64,000 nucleotides of DNA from Giesbergeria anulus (GCF_900111115.1 NZ_FOGD01000004.1:124001-188000), one strand, 5' to 3'. Counted from the stretch's first letter, positions 15,287-24,576 are shown. The notes: a model not told the origin generated them from the letters alone. Translations and numbers: made by a program.

Positions 15287-16072
15287 ATGCCTCTTGTCGT
15301 GTTCAACCAGAAAGGTGGAGTGGGCAAATCCACCATCACCTGCAATCTGGCCGCCATCAGCGCCAGCCAAGGGCTGCGCACCTTAGTAATCGATCTGGAC
15401 TCGCAGGGCAACTCCAGCGCCTACTTGTTGGGGGCTGCACCGGCACCCACCCAACCCGGTTTGGCCCATTTCTTTGAGCAAACGCTGGGGTTTAGCCTGC
15501 GTCCTCTGCCCCCTAGCCATTTTGTGCAGCCCACGCCGTTTGAGCACCTGCACCTGATGGCCTCTAGCCCGCTGCTCGATGAGCTACAAACCAAACTCGA
15601 ATCGCGGCACAAAATCTACAAGCTGCGCGAGGCGCTGCAAGTGTTGCTCCAAGACTACGACCGCATCTATATTGATACGCCGCCAGCGCTCAACTTTTAT
15701 ACCCGTTCAGCGCTGATGGGCGCACAAGGCTGCCTGATTCCGTTTGACTGCGACGATTTCTCGCGCCAAGCGCTCTACACCCTGCTGACCAATGTGCAAG
15801 AGATCCGCGCCGACCACAACCCCGACTTGCAGATCAAGGGCATTGTGGTCAACCAGTTTCAAGCCCGTGCCAGCCTGCCCCAGCGGCTGGTGCAAGAGCT
15901 GCTCAATGAGGGCCTGCCGGTGTTGCAGCCCTACCTGCCGCAATCGATCAAAGTGCGCGAGTCCCACCAGCAAGCCAAACCCATGATTTACCTCGACCCC
16001 CGGCACAAGCTCACCCAAGCCTTGGTGGCTTTGCACCAAGCCCTGACCGCCACACCAGCCACCCACGTTTAA
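15287..16072 (+). CDS. ParA/MinD-family ATPase, 261 aa
   Basis: A deviant Walker A, KGGVGKST, begins at about residue 8. Walker A' ([12 protein letters not shown]) and Walker B ([11 protein letters not shown]) follow, as in ParA-type P-loop ATPases. No parB or centromere-like repeats are nearby, so it is an orphan ParA, perhaps for positioning a protein cargo. The start MPLVVFNQ was chosen because it sits directly before the P-loop as in the family; a longer frame from 15098 adds non-homologous sequence. An RsuA-type gene follows after 8 bases. Confidence 0.88.
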   Translation: MPLVVFNQKGGVGKSTITCNLAAISASQGLRTLVIDLDSQGNSSAYLLGAAPAPTQPGLAHFFEQTLGFSLRPLPPSHFVQPTPFEHLHLMASSPLLDELQTKLESRHKIYKLREALQVLLQDYDRIYIDTPPALNFYTRSALMGAQGCLIPFDCDDFSRQALYTLLTNVQEIRADHNPDLQIKGIVVNQFQARASLPQRLVQELLNEGLPVLQPYLPQSIKVRESHQQAKPMIYLDPRHKLTQALVALHQALTATPATHV

Positions 16073-16080
16073 GTTTGCCC

Positions 16081-16833
16081 ATGCAGTTACAAGATATTCT
16101 TTATTCTCAAGGTTTTGGCACCCGCCGTGTTTGTGCTGGTTTGGTGCAACAGGGCTGGGTAGAGGTTTATGAAGCTGGGCCAGACCAGCCGCCCGTGCAG
16201 TGCCTCAATGCCAGTGCCGACTTTGCCCCTGAGGGCCTGCGCTTTCGGGTGCAAGGCGTCGATTGGGCCTACTTTGCCCATGCTTATGTCATGCTGCACA
16301 AGCCCGCAGGCACTGAGTGCTCGCAAAAGCCCTCCACCTACCCCAGCATTTACACCCTGTTACCCGCCCCCTTGCGCCAGCGGCCCGTCAAGAGTGCCAT
16401 CCAAGGCGTGCAGGCCGTCGGAAGGCTAGACCAAGACACCACTGGCCTGTTGCTGCTCAGTGACGATGGTCAGTTTATCCACCGCATGAGCTCGCCCAAA
16501 AAGCATGTGCCCAAGGTGTACCGGGTCACGGCCAAGCACGACATCACCCCCGAACAAATAGAACGCCTGCTGGCCGGGGTTGTGCTCGATGATGACCCCA
16601 AACCAGTGCGCGCTGCCGCCTGCACGTTGGTCGATACCCACTGCCTTGACCTAACCCTGACCGAAGGCAAATACCACCAAGTCAAGCGTATGTTGGCCGC
16701 TGTGGGCAACCGGGTAGAGGGTTTGCACCGCAGCCGCATCGGCCAGTTGGCGCTGCCATACGATTTGGCCCCCGGCCAATGGCGCTGGTTGAGCGCCGAA
16801 GATTTGCAGCGCCTGACGATGGTCACGGCGTAG
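16081..16833 (+). CDS. rsuA: RsuA-family rRNA pseudouridine synthase, 250 aa
   Basis: The catalytic block GRLDQDTTGLLLLSDDGQF contains the essential Asp. The following HRMSSPKKHVPKVYRV and C-terminal EGKYHQVKRMLAAVGNRV are characteristic of the RsuA branch that modifies U516 of 16S rRNA. A reduced S4-like domain occupies the N-terminus. ATG at 16081 is preferred over a TTG six bases earlier. It is probably co-transcribed with the ParA gene. Confidence 0.85.
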   Translation: MQLQDILYSQGFGTRRVCAGLVQQGWVEVYEAGPDQPPVQCLNASADFAPEGLRFRVQGVDWAYFAHAYVMLHKPAGTECSQKPSTYPSIYTLLPAPLRQRPVKSAIQGVQAVGRLDQDTTGLLLLSDDGQFIHRMSSPKKHVPKVYRVTAKHDITPEQIERLLAGVVLDDDPKPVRAAACTLVDTHCLDLTLTEGKYHQVKRMLAAVGNRVEGLHRSRIGQLALPYDLAPGQWRWLSAEDLQRLTMVTA

Positions 16834-16927
16834 TATTTTTGCCTTAGTGGCACGCCATAATGGCGGCCACGCTTTGTGCTGTTTGGGGCCGGGTGCCCTT
16901 ATTTTCCAAAGAAACGAGTCTGCCTCT

Positions 16928-18067
16928 ATGGATACCTTTGTCTGGGATCAAAATTTTGTCACCGGCTTGGCCGAGGTGGATGGGCAGCACCATGCGCTGG
17001 TGGATTTGTTCAATGAACTCAGCCGTTCGCTATTCCTGACTGATGACTCCAGAGAAATAGTGCTGACTGAAATTTTTGAGCGCTTGGTAGCCTACACCCA
17101 CTACCATTTCAGCGATGAAGAAGCCCTGATGAAAGCCGAGGGCGTAGACGAACGCCATGTGCAAGCACATAAAGGCTTGCACCAGCAGTTTGTAGCCCAG
17201 GTACATACCATGTGGCAGCAGCGCGGGTTGATGAGCGACCCGGCAGAAACCTTTGTGGGCTTTCTGACCTCGTGGCTAGGGATGCATATTTTGGGTGTAG
17301 ACCAATCGCTGGCACGCCAGATTGTGCTGATTCGTGAAGGCGTATCACCAGCCCAAGCCTTTGAGCAAGAAAATTCAGCGCACGATAACGGCACCCAAGC
17401 GCTACTCAAGATGATCGGCAAGCTCTACCATGTGCTGTCGGCACAAAACACCGAGTTGGCCCAAGCCAACCAATTGCTCGAAGATCGCGTCGCCCGACGC
17501 ACACGCGAACTGGCCTACGCCAATGAAGAGCTACAACAGGCCAACCTACGGCTAGAGGCGTTTTCGCGCACCGATGGGCTGTTGCAAATCGCCAATCGGG
17601 CCTACTTCAATGACCGTCTGACCCAAGTATGCGCCGCCGCCACACGACGCCAAGAGCCTATCGGGCTGCTGATGATTGATGTGGACTTTTTTAAGCGCTA
17701 CAACGACACCTACGGCCACCAAGCCGGTGATGCCTGCTTGCAGGCGGTGGCGCGCGCCGTGCAAAACGCCACCCAGCGCACCACCGATTTGGTAGCACGC
17801 TATGGAGGCGAGGAGTTGGCCGTGATTTTGCCCGATACCGACAGCGAAGGTACCGCTGCGGTAGCCCGGCGCGTGGTGGACGGCGTACTGGCGCTGGGCC
17901 GCGAGCACAAAACCTCGGATGTGGCGCACTATATTACGGTCAGTGTGGGTGCCGCCAGCCAAGTGCCAGAAGGCCCCAATGCGGACAAAGCACTGATCGG
18001 CAGTGCCGACAACGCTTTGTACCGCGCCAAAGAAGCGGGGCGCAATTGCTGGCTGCTCTCGGTTTAA
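16928..18067 (+). CDS. Bacteriohemerythrin-GGDEF diguanylate cyclase, 379 aa
   Basis: Residues about 1-135 are a hemerythrin domain with the di-iron ligand pattern VDGQHHALVD, HFSDEEALM, HKGLHQQF and GMHILGVD. A coiled coil (about 170-205) links it to a GGDEF domain whose active loop is YGGEELAVIL, with an RxxD inhibitory site (RTTD) five residues before it. It should make c-di-GMP in response to oxygen or iron redox state. The start at 16928 follows hemerythrin homology. Its stop overlaps the stop of the convergent STAS gene by four bases. Confidence 0.9.
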   Translation: MDTFVWDQNFVTGLAEVDGQHHALVDLFNELSRSLFLTDDSREIVLTEIFERLVAYTHYHFSDEEALMKAEGVDERHVQAHKGLHQQFVAQVHTMWQQRGLMSDPAETFVGFLTSWLGMHILGVDQSLARQIVLIREGVSPAQAFEQENSAHDNGTQALLKMIGKLYHVLSAQNTELAQANQLLEDRVARRTRELAYANEELQQANLRLEAFSRTDGLLQIANRAYFNDRLTQVCAAATRRQEPIGLLMIDVDFFKRYNDTYGHQAGDACLQAVARAVQNATQRTTDLVARYGGEELAVILPDTDSEGTAAVARRVVDGVLALGREHKTSDVAHYITVSVGAASQVPEGPNADKALIGSADNALYRAKEAGRNCWLLSV

Positions 18068-18405
18068 GCCAACAGCGCCTGAGCACTGGCTTGGTCGGCG
18101 GCTACTTCTAGGATTTTCAGAAATCCACTGATCTCAAACACCTCGCGTACCTGCGGGGCCATACCGCACAACACCAACCGGGCCTTGGCCTGCTTGGCAC
18201 GCTTGGCCGCCATCAAAATGATGCGCAGACCCGCACTGGAGATGTAGTCTACTGCCGCCAAATCGACAATGGCATGGCATCCGCTGGTGTCAAACAGGGG
18301 GATGATGGCCTTTTCTAATCCGCCCGCCGTGGCGCTGTCCACACGGCCAATGATGCAAGCCAGACGCACTGCGCCCAATTCCGAGATCGTACATTCGAGA
18401 GCCAT
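18064..18405 (-). CDS. STAS-domain anti-sigma factor antagonist, 113 aa
   Basis: A single STAS domain (IIGRVDSATAGGLEKAI; AIVDLAAVDYISSAGLRIILMAAKRAKQ split across two blocks). The phosphorylatable serine is in the YISSAGLR turn. In partner-switch systems the dephosphorylated form captures an anti-sigma or HATPase protein. It follows the HATPase gene by 29 bases. The start MALECTIS is preceded by AGAAAG; a nine-residue longer form is possible. Confidence 0.88.
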   Translation of the reverse strand: MALECTISELGAVRLACIIGRVDSATAGGLEKAIIPLFDTSGCHAIVDLAAVDYISSAGLRIILMAAKRAKQAKARLVLCGMAPQVREVFEISGFLKILEVAADQASAQALLA

Positions 18406-18434
18406 TTTTTTACTTTCTAAGGGGCGATACAAAC

Positions 18435-18884
18435 TTACGCCTCTTTGCGCAAAGTTTTGAGCAGCACAATCAAATTGCCACTGCCATCGTAGTAAGTGCG
18501 GACATCGTCCATCAAGGTTTTCACCAAATGCACACCTAAGCCCCCCACTTGGCGCTCGTCCAAGTCCAGATCAAGGTCGGGAATTGGGGCCTGCAAAAAG
18601 GGGTCAAAATGGGGCGCATCGTCTTTGATGAATATCTCTAGCAATTGCGCAGAGATATTCATACGCACACGGATCAGGCGATTTTGCGCACCTTGTAATC
18701 CGTGTAGGATGGTATTGGTGATGAGCTCATCAAGGCACAGGTTGACTGAAAAGGCTAAATCGGGGTGCTCAGGCAAAGCCTCTTCTACGGCAGCGGCCAG
18801 TTTTTCGAGCTCCTGCAAATGTGCTGGCAATTGATAATCTAGTAGCAGTGTCTTGTGGTGCGATTGCGGCAGTAGGCCGTCCAT
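18435..18884 (-). CDS. HATPase_c anti-sigma/serine kinase (RsbW-like), 149 aa
   Basis: Contains the GHKL ATPase N box (NLCLDELITNTILHG), D box (IKDDAPHFDP) and glycine-rich lid (VGGLGVHLVKTLMDD). It is the natural kinase partner of the STAS protein encoded immediately downstream. No PP2C/RsbU-type phosphatase or sigma factor lies next to them, so the controlled process is not visible. Confidence 0.88.
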   Translation of the reverse strand: MDGLLPQSHHKTLLLDYQLPAHLQELEKLAAAVEEALPEHPDLAFSVNLCLDELITNTILHGLQGAQNRLIRVRMNISAQLLEIFIKDDAPHFDPFLQAPIPDLDLDLDERQVGGLGVHLVKTLMDDVRTYYDGSGNLIVLLKTLRKEA

Positions 18885-19000
18885 CAGGAGCTCCTTACTT
18901 TCTACAAAGACTCAGACAGATCAAAATAAGGGACGGAGACAGACAAAAGACTCAAGTTGGTCAAGAGTGCGCAAAATATACGAGACCCAGTGCGCTTTGG

Positions 19001-19957
19001 CTAGAACATTTTGTCTAAATAACAAATAGTTACCTGTGGCTGTAACCGCGCAATGTCATCGACTTGCGCCAACTTAGTGCCGCCCGACAGCAAGGCTGCG
19101 GCCCCCCCGGCCACAGCCCAAGCAAGCGCTTGGGCAGGATGGTGGCCCTGCGCCAACGCCCACACCAGTGCGGCCAAAAAGCAATCCCCAGCGCCGGTGG
19201 TGCCACCAGCGGCAGGCACCGGCAATGCTGGAGCCTGCCAAATACCACTGGCGCTGGCCAATACCGCCCCTTGCTCCCCCAGTGACAGCGCCACCATGTC
19301 TGTTTGCCCTTGGTGCACCAGACTTTGTGCAGCGGCCTGCCATTGCACCGGCTGCTCCAGCGCCAGCCCAGTGAGTTCGCGCAGCTCACGCAGGCTAGGT
19401 TTGACCAGATAAACGCCTGCACGCAGCGCTGCCGCCAGTGCCGGGCCAGAAGTATCTAACACCAGCCTCTGACCACGCTCTTGTGCTTGCTTGGCTAGCC
19501 GAGCATAAAAATTATCTGGCACGCCGGGTGGCAAACTGCCGCTGGCCACCAGCCAGTGGGGCGCGGGGTGCAGAGCGGCTAACTGGTCTAGGCAGGCTTG
19601 CCATTCAGTGTCCAACACCGTCGGCCCTGGCAACACAAAGCGGAATTCTTGCTCTGTGCTTTCCTCCAGCACTGACAGGTTCTCGCGCGTCTGCCCCGCA
19701 ATCGGCTGGGGCCATGCTGGCACGCCCTCGGCTTGGAGCAGGGTTTGCAGTTGGGCACCGCTACAGCCCCCCGCCAGATACCACGCGGTAGTGGGGCTGC
19801 CCAGCCGGTGCAGTACCCGCGCTACGTTGATGCCACCACCGCCGGGATAGTACTGCGGTGCGCTACAACGCAGTTTGTGCGTGGGTTGCACCTGCCCCGT
19901 GCGGGTGGCGATATCCAAAGCCGGGTTGAGGGTCAGGGTCAGGAAGGTGGTGCTCAT
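19001..19957 (-). CDS. pfkB: 6-phosphofructokinase, PfkB type, 318 aa
   Basis: A ribokinase-fold sugar kinase. KLRCSAPQYYPGGGGINVARVL and the C-terminal GGTTGAGDCFLAAL (catalytic Asp) match PfkB of E. coli more closely than FruK. No fru genes are near. It follows the HD-GYP gene by 41 bases on the same strand. The start at 19957 was chosen for homology (TFLTLTLNPALDIAT); a longer frame to 19999 would overlap the HD-GYP stop. 1-phosphofructokinase or tagatose-6-phosphate kinase activity cannot be excluded. Confidence 0.82.
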   Translation of the reverse strand: MSTTFLTLTLNPALDIATRTGQVQPTHKLRCSAPQYYPGGGGINVARVLHRLGSPTTAWYLAGGCSGAQLQTLLQAEGVPAWPQPIAGQTRENLSVLEESTEQEFRFVLPGPTVLDTEWQACLDQLAALHPAPHWLVASGSLPPGVPDNFYARLAKQAQERGQRLVLDTSGPALAAALRAGVYLVKPSLRELRELTGLALEQPVQWQAAAQSLVHQGQTDMVALSLGEQGAVLASASGIWQAPALPVPAAGGTTGAGDCFLAALVWALAQGHHPAQALAWAVAGGAAALLSGGTKLAQVDDIARLQPQVTICYLDKMF

Positions 19958-19998
19958 ACCATGGAGGGAAAGGCCGGTGCGGGCATTAGTGCCGGACA

Positions 19999-21285
19999 TT
20001 AGTGCGTGTGGGTGGTGCGAAAATCAAATCCCGACCAGAGATGGATCAAATCGGGAAAATTCCAGTGCGCCGGGTCTTCGCGGCCAGCGATTTTGTCGGT
20101 ACAACCGGGTGCGCTCAGGTCGATGGTTTGGGGCGTAATACGCAGCTGGCTATTGGTGCAGTAGAACACCTTGACCCACGGTGCGGTCAGTGTGCTGCGG
20201 TTTTGGTCGGTTACTACCCCCAAATACCCAGAGCTCAATCGCACCAGCGAGCCTGCCGGATAGATGCCAATGCTTTTAACAAATGCATGAAACAGTTGGA
20301 GGTCAAAGTGGCCTTCACTCCACTGGGCCATACGCCGCAATGATTCGGCAGGATCCCAGCCTGCCTTGTAAGGCCGATTAGAAGTAATGGCATCGTACAC
20401 ATCGCAAATCGCAGCCATGCGAGCAAAAATATGGATTTGCTCCCCGGCCAGTTTATCGGGGTACCCTGAACCATCCATTTTCTCGTGGTGGTGCCGACAG
20501 GCATCAAGCACAGGGCCATCGGCCATGCCGCCATCGCGCAGCATTTGCCAGCCTGCCACCGGGTGGTCTCGTACTATCGCAAACTCGGCATCAGTGAGTT
20601 TGCCCGGTTTGTTCAGCACTTCCAGCGGGATCGTGGCCTTGCCCAGATCGTGCAGTAGCCCGGCCATCCCGGCAATGCGTGTCTGCTCGGCATCAAGCTG
20701 AAGTTGGCGTGCCAGTGCCACCATGAGAGCACATACGGCAACCGAGTGCATGTAAGAATAATCGTCAGCCGTTTTGAGCCGCGCCAGACTGATAAGAGCA
20801 CCAGGGTTGCGGATCACTGAGGAGGAAATATCCTCCACTAGATCACGCATCTTCTCGGTGTGGATGGCCTTGCCTAGCCGAGCCTCATTAAACATAGATG
20901 CCACAGCCGTTTTGGACTGGCGGCAAATTGCTGCTGCGGTTTCCAACTCCTGAGCCATGCTGGTAGGGCTACGGTCGCGCGGTGCAGGCGCTAGGCTGGG
21001 TGCGGGGGGGGATATGGCAGGCACATCATCGAGCTGCTGAAAGGTCTGCTCCACTTGGGCTTCAGCTTCTTCCTCAGAGGTAGAGACTGTGCCGGGGGCA
21101 ACATCCAAACCATTGGCCACATCAATCCAGACTTCTTTAATCGTAGTGGCCCGGATACTGTCCAAGTCTTTGGGATCGGTCAGGACAAACTGGGTACGCC
21201 AAAAGGGGTGCTCCATCCATGAACCACAAAATTCATGGATGTGCATCCCCAAAGTGAGGTGCTTGACGTGAATGCGCTTGAGCAT
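19999..21285 (-). CDS. HD-GYP c-di-GMP phosphodiesterase with DUF3391 domain, 428 aa
   Basis: The N-terminus (IHVKHLTLGMHIHEF) is a DUF3391 domain common in this class. The catalytic HD-GYP domain has GLLHDLGKATIP for the metal-binding HD and HHEKMDGSGYPDKL for the GYP signature, so c-di-GMP hydrolysis is expected. No membrane segment. It opposes the cyclase at 16928 in effect. Two palindromic operator-like sites lie 57-100 bases before the start. Confidence 0.92.
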   Translation of the reverse strand: MLKRIHVKHLTLGMHIHEFCGSWMEHPFWRTQFVLTDPKDLDSIRATTIKEVWIDVANGLDVAPGTVSTSEEEAEAQVEQTFQQLDDVPAISPPAPSLAPAPRDRSPTSMAQELETAAAICRQSKTAVASMFNEARLGKAIHTEKMRDLVEDISSSVIRNPGALISLARLKTADDYSYMHSVAVCALMVALARQLQLDAEQTRIAGMAGLLHDLGKATIPLEVLNKPGKLTDAEFAIVRDHPVAGWQMLRDGGMADGPVLDACRHHHEKMDGSGYPDKLAGEQIHIFARMAAICDVYDAITSNRPYKAGWDPAESLRRMAQWSEGHFDLQLFHAFVKSIGIYPAGSLVRLSSGYLGVVTDQNRSTLTAPWVKVFYCTNSQLRITPQTIDLSAPGCTDKIAGREDPAHWNFPDLIHLWSGFDFRTTHTH

Positions 21286-21600
21286 AGCAATGTTTCCGTG
21301 GGGCTGACTGGCAAGGTGACGATAGCCAGTGTGGCACTAACGATAACAAATTGTTATGCATCAAGTGATAACAAATTGTTATCACCAATTTTGCGTTTTA
21401 TAACTATCGGCGCGATAGCTTCAAAACCTAGGCCGCTGCGACAACATCTTGCTATAACAGTGAACAGCCCCAAATTTTGAGGAGGCTGGTTGGTTTAACT
21501 AAATACCCCTGTCGCGGTGTTGCTGGCTGCAAGTTGCCTCCAGTAGTTTGCCTGACCTTCTGCCGGGAGGATATCCACCATCGGCATGAGCTATAGGACG
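21286..21600. other. AT-rich intergenic stretch before the HD-GYP gene
   Basis: No gene is supported here. It holds the palindromes at 21342-21385. The rest is low-information sequence leading into a decayed gene fragment. Confidence 0.5.
21342..21385 (-). promoter_or_regulatory. Tandem palindromic operator-like sites upstream of the HD-GYP gene
   Basis: GATAACAA-A-TTGTTATC occurs perfectly at 21367-21383 and with one mismatch at 21342-21358. The two lie 25 bases apart, about two and a half helix turns. The second extends outward to perfect ten-base arms (GTGATAACAA / TTGTTATCAC, 21365-21385). The arrangement fits cooperative binding by a dimeric repressor or activator. The cognate protein is not evident in the window. 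Confidence 0.6.
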
Positions 21601-21762
21601 TGAGTCGCCCTGTAACGGGTGCAACGGGTAGCAGCAGCAGCCCAAGCCTTGGGGACACCAGAGCTGGCTGTGGCGCGCCATATCTGGGTGGTGGAGCCAA
21701 TTTCGGTATTGGGTTCGGGCAAAACCGACTGTGTCAGTTTGCAGGTGCAGTTAGCGGGCTGA
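21601..21762 (+). pseudogene. Decayed fragment of an aas 3' end
   Basis: The last 42 codons before a TGA at 21760-21762 read AAAQALGTPELAVARHI, then VLGSGKTDCVSLQVQLAG. The intact aas product (60955-63093) ends AAAQALGAPELAVARHI, then VLGSGKTDYVSLQAQLAG. About 35 of 42 residues agree and both end at the same residue. Upstream, a codon equivalent to the CAA (Gln) of aas has become TAA (21613-21615), and similarity fades. It is a non-functional copy of the extreme 3' end. Confidence 0.8.
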
Positions 21763-21778
21763 TCGCAGCCCGCCCGGC

Positions 21779-22690
21779 TCAAGATTTGCCCGTCGCCTGC
21801 GGGCGCGCTGGGGCGGCTATCAGGCGCTCACCCATCCAGCGCAGCAGGTCTACCCACATCTGGCGCATTTCGGCATCGCGTGGGGTGGTTTTGGCACTAG
21901 CCAGCTCTACCGTCACCACCGGCATGCCCTTGTGTACGCCCGCATAGTGGCCCAAGCTACCGGGGTAAATACCCACTTGGTCCAGATAGAGCCGCCCCAA
22001 ACGCGACGGCGGCGTGGTGGGGCCGTCAAAATCGAGCACGCCATAGGGCGCATGCAAACTGACGATCAGGTGTGGCTTAAACTGCTGCATCTCCTCGTGC
22101 AGGTAGCGGCTTTCAGGCTCGGACAGCGGCTCCTTACCCGGCCAACGGCGTGGGTCTTTGCCGGTGCGCTGTGCCCAATAGTGGGGGGCATCGCGCACCC
22201 ATTCAGGTGTGGGAAAGTTGCGGTTCAGATCGACGCCATTGGCGTTGGTGCGGCGGGGCTGTGCCATCAGCAAGCCATCAGGGTTGAGGGCCGGAATAAA
22301 GCGCCAATGCACCGGCTGGGGCAGTTCAAAGGCTTTATCGCGGGCCAGCGCCAACCAATGCAAAGCCACCGAGGCCGCCGAAGGCTCGTCGCCATGAATG
22401 CCCCCAACCACCAGCACGCGCAACTGCGCCTGCTCATCGGGTACATCGCGCACCAAAATGCGCCGCCCCTGCACCGAACGGGCGGCACTGACGACCAACC
22501 CCGCCTGTTGGCACTGGGCGAGCGTCACATTGGGCAGGCGGCGTACGAGGGCCTGACATTCTGGAGTCACAGAGGCATCCACCGACACCTTGGATGGAGC
22601 AGGTGGCGTAGCCCATAAGGGGGTACTAAACCCAACGGCCAAGCAACAAAAACCAAGCTGCTTCCAGGGTAGAAAAGACAAGAAATTCAT
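21779..22690 (-). CDS. Exported M14-family zinc carboxypeptidase-like protein, 303 aa
   Basis: A signal peptide (hydrophobic core LGFCCLAVGFSTPLWA) directs export. The M14 zinc ligands appear as GGIHGDEPSAA (His and Glu) and VSLHAP (His), substrate residues as NGVDLNRNFP, and the catalytic Glu in VTVELASA. This resembles MpaA-type murein tripeptide amidases and other small M14 peptidases, so periplasmic peptide trimming is likely. It precedes a CoA-binding protein gene on the same strand only in tandem, 15 bases downstream of it. Confidence 0.85.
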   Translation of the reverse strand: MNFLSFLPWKQLGFCCLAVGFSTPLWATPPAPSKVSVDASVTPECQALVRRLPNVTLAQCQQAGLVVSAARSVQGRRILVRDVPDEQAQLRVLVVGGIHGDEPSAASVALHWLALARDKAFELPQPVHWRFIPALNPDGLLMAQPRRTNANGVDLNRNFPTPEWVRDAPHYWAQRTGKDPRRWPGKEPLSEPESRYLHEEMQQFKPHLIVSLHAPYGVLDFDGPTTPPSRLGRLYLDQVGIYPGSLGHYAGVHKGMPVVTVELASAKTTPRDAEMRQMWVDLLRWMGERLIAAPARPQATGKS

Positions 22691-22705
22691 AGGGAAAAGG
22701 GGGTA

Positions 22706-23155
22706 TCAAAGTTGCCCTGTGGCGTGCAGCCGCTGGTGCTCAACCAAGGTGCAACGGTCTTGCACCACCTGCAACCCGGCTGCACGGGCGTGGGTTGCGG
22801 CCTCCTCATGGCAAATGCCTCGTTGCAACCACAGGCATTGCGCACCAATGGCAATAGCCTCCTGGGCAATGGGTGGCACATCGGCACTGTTGCGAAACAC
22901 ATCCACCATATCTATGCGCAACTGCTGTGCTGCCAAGGCTTGGGCAGCATCACTCAGACTGGCATAGCAAGGCTCGCCCAAAATCTGTTCCCCCTCGCGG
23001 GCAGCCACCGGATTGACCGGCACGATACGGTAACCCTGCTGCTGTAAGTACAGCGCTACACGATAGCTGTCGCGGTGAGGCTTAGGTGATAGGCCGACCA
23101 CAGCAATGGTGCGGCATTGCGCCAAGATGGCGCGCAAAGGGTCAGTGCTGGGCAT
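22706..23155 (-). CDS. CoA-binding domain protein (YccU-like), 149 aa
   Basis: A Rossmann-fold CoA-binding domain of the small stand-alone class: TIAVVGLSPKPHRDSYRVA, GYRIVPVNPVAAREGEQILGE in pieces, and CLWLQRGICHEEAATHARAAGL near the C-terminus. Full length for the family, whose biochemical role is not well defined. It lies 15 bases before the M14 peptidase gene. Confidence 0.88.
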   Translation of the reverse strand: MPSTDPLRAILAQCRTIAVVGLSPKPHRDSYRVALYLQQQGYRIVPVNPVAAREGEQILGEPCYASLSDAAQALAAQQLRIDMVDVFRNSADVPPIAQEAIAIGAQCLWLQRGICHEEAATHARAAGLQVVQDRCTLVEHQRLHATGQL

Positions 23156-23325
23156 GAAATGGAACCCCTTTGGGGCGCAGGCTGAATCAAGTGTGGCGAT
23201 GGTAGCGCAGCACTAAAGCAGGGCTGATCCGCTAACAAAAATTTCCGACCGAGCAAATGCACCAAATATTTCTGACTTTCGTCATGCGTATTGCTTTGTT
23301 GTAGATAAGGGATGGGCTTTTTACG

Positions 23326-24576
23326 ATGCCGTCATCACGCAAAAAGTCTATGACCAAACTTACCCTTGATAAATCGTCGTCTCAGATCAGTGCAGCAGCA
23401 CCTCTGAGTGTGGCCGAACTCCAACGCCGGGCTACCACCCTGTGGCCCGCTTTGCGCCAAGGTGTGCAGGTGCGGGAACGTGAGCGCATCCTGCCCTATG
23501 AACTCATCCGGCGCATTGGCGATGAGCGGCTGCTCACTTGGCGCATTCCACAGCAATCGGGTGGCAGTGGGGCCTCGGTGCGCGACGTGATTGAGTTTGT
23601 GATCGACGTGGCCTCGGTGGACTCCAATATCGCCCAAGCGTTGCGCCCAAGTTTTCTATTTCTTGAAGGGCTGCTCGCCAGCGACGATGAAGCCGCGCGG
23701 CAACGCTGGTTGCCGCATTACTTGCAAGGGGAGCTGTTTGGCAACGCTGGCTGGGAAGTGGGCGCAGCCAATGGTGCCATTAGCGCCCGCTTGGAGCGCG
23801 AAGGCAATCATTACCGCGCCAACGGCAGCAAATACTACAGCACGGGCGCTTTGTATTCGGATTGGGTCAGCGCGGTGGCGCTCAATGCCGAAGGTGAAGA
23901 AATACGCTTCATGTTGCCGCGCGACCGAGAAGGTTTGGAGCTGATCGACGACTTTGACGCGATGGGCCAACGCCTAACAGCCAGTGGCACGACCAACCTG
24001 AACAACGTGCTGGTCTATGAAGAAGACATCGTGCCGCAAAACCTCTATGCCGCAGGAAAAAACCAGCGCAGCATCGTCACGCCCTATGCCCAGTTGTTTT
24101 TGGGTGCGGTCGAGGCGGGCATCGCCCGCAACGCGCTCCATGATGCCGTGGCCTTTGCCCAGCACCATGCCCGCCCCATCAAGCACAGCAGCGCCAGCCG
24201 CTCGGTAGATGACCCGTATGTAGAGTTGTCGGTGGGTGAGATTTCTGCCCGCGCTTTTGCCGCCGAGGCCGTGGTGCTGCGCGCCGCTGACAGCATTGAC
24301 GCCGCATGGGCCTCTGGCTTGGACGAAGCCTCCATCACCCAAGCTGCGATTGATGTGGCCCAAGCCCAGTACATCGCCGCTGAAGCGGCCCTCAAGGCCG
24401 CAGAACTGCTGTTTGACGTGGGTGGAGCCTCCACCACCGCACGCACACACAACTTGGATCGCCACTGGCGCAATGCCCGCACGGTGGCTAACCACAACCC
24501 ACGCCATTGGAAAGCCGCCGTAGTGGGTGCTTACCGGCTTAAAGGCACGCAGCCACCGCATTCTGGGCTGTTCTGA
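23326..24576 (+). CDS. DszC/SfnB-like flavin-dependent monooxygenase (acyl-CoA dehydrogenase fold), 416 aa
   Basis: The fold is that of acyl-CoA dehydrogenase, but the C-terminal DRHWRNARTVANHNPRHWK is the signature of the DszC/SfnB/SfnC group, which use reduced FMN to oxygenate organosulfur compounds. It opens a same-strand run with a second such protein, an FMN monooxygenase and a MetQNI transporter, so sulfur scavenging is the natural reading. A start eight codons later (MTKLTLDK) is possible. Confidence 0.82.
   Translation: MPSSRKKSMTKLTLDKSSSQISAAAPLSVAELQRRATTLWPALRQGVQVRERERILPYELIRRIGDERLLTWRIPQQSGGSGASVRDVIEFVIDVASVDSNIAQALRPSFLFLEGLLASDDEAARQRWLPHYLQGELFGNAGWEVGAANGAISARLEREGNHYRANGSKYYSTGALYSDWVSAVALNAEGEEIRFMLPRDREGLELIDDFDAMGQRLTASGTTNLNNVLVYEEDIVPQNLYAAGKNQRSIVTPYAQLFLGAVEAGIARNALHDAVAFAQHHARPIKHSSASRSVDDPYVELSVGEISARAFAAEAVVLRAADSIDAAWASGLDEASITQAAIDVAQAQYIAAEAALKAAELLFDVGGASTTARTHNLDRHWRNARTVANHNPRHWKAAVVGAYRLKGTQPPHSGLF

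Noticed and set aside
19001-19957. 1-phosphofructokinase FruK
   Set aside because: N-terminal KLRCSAP and GGGGINVAR blocks fit PfkB better and there are no fru transport genes nearby.
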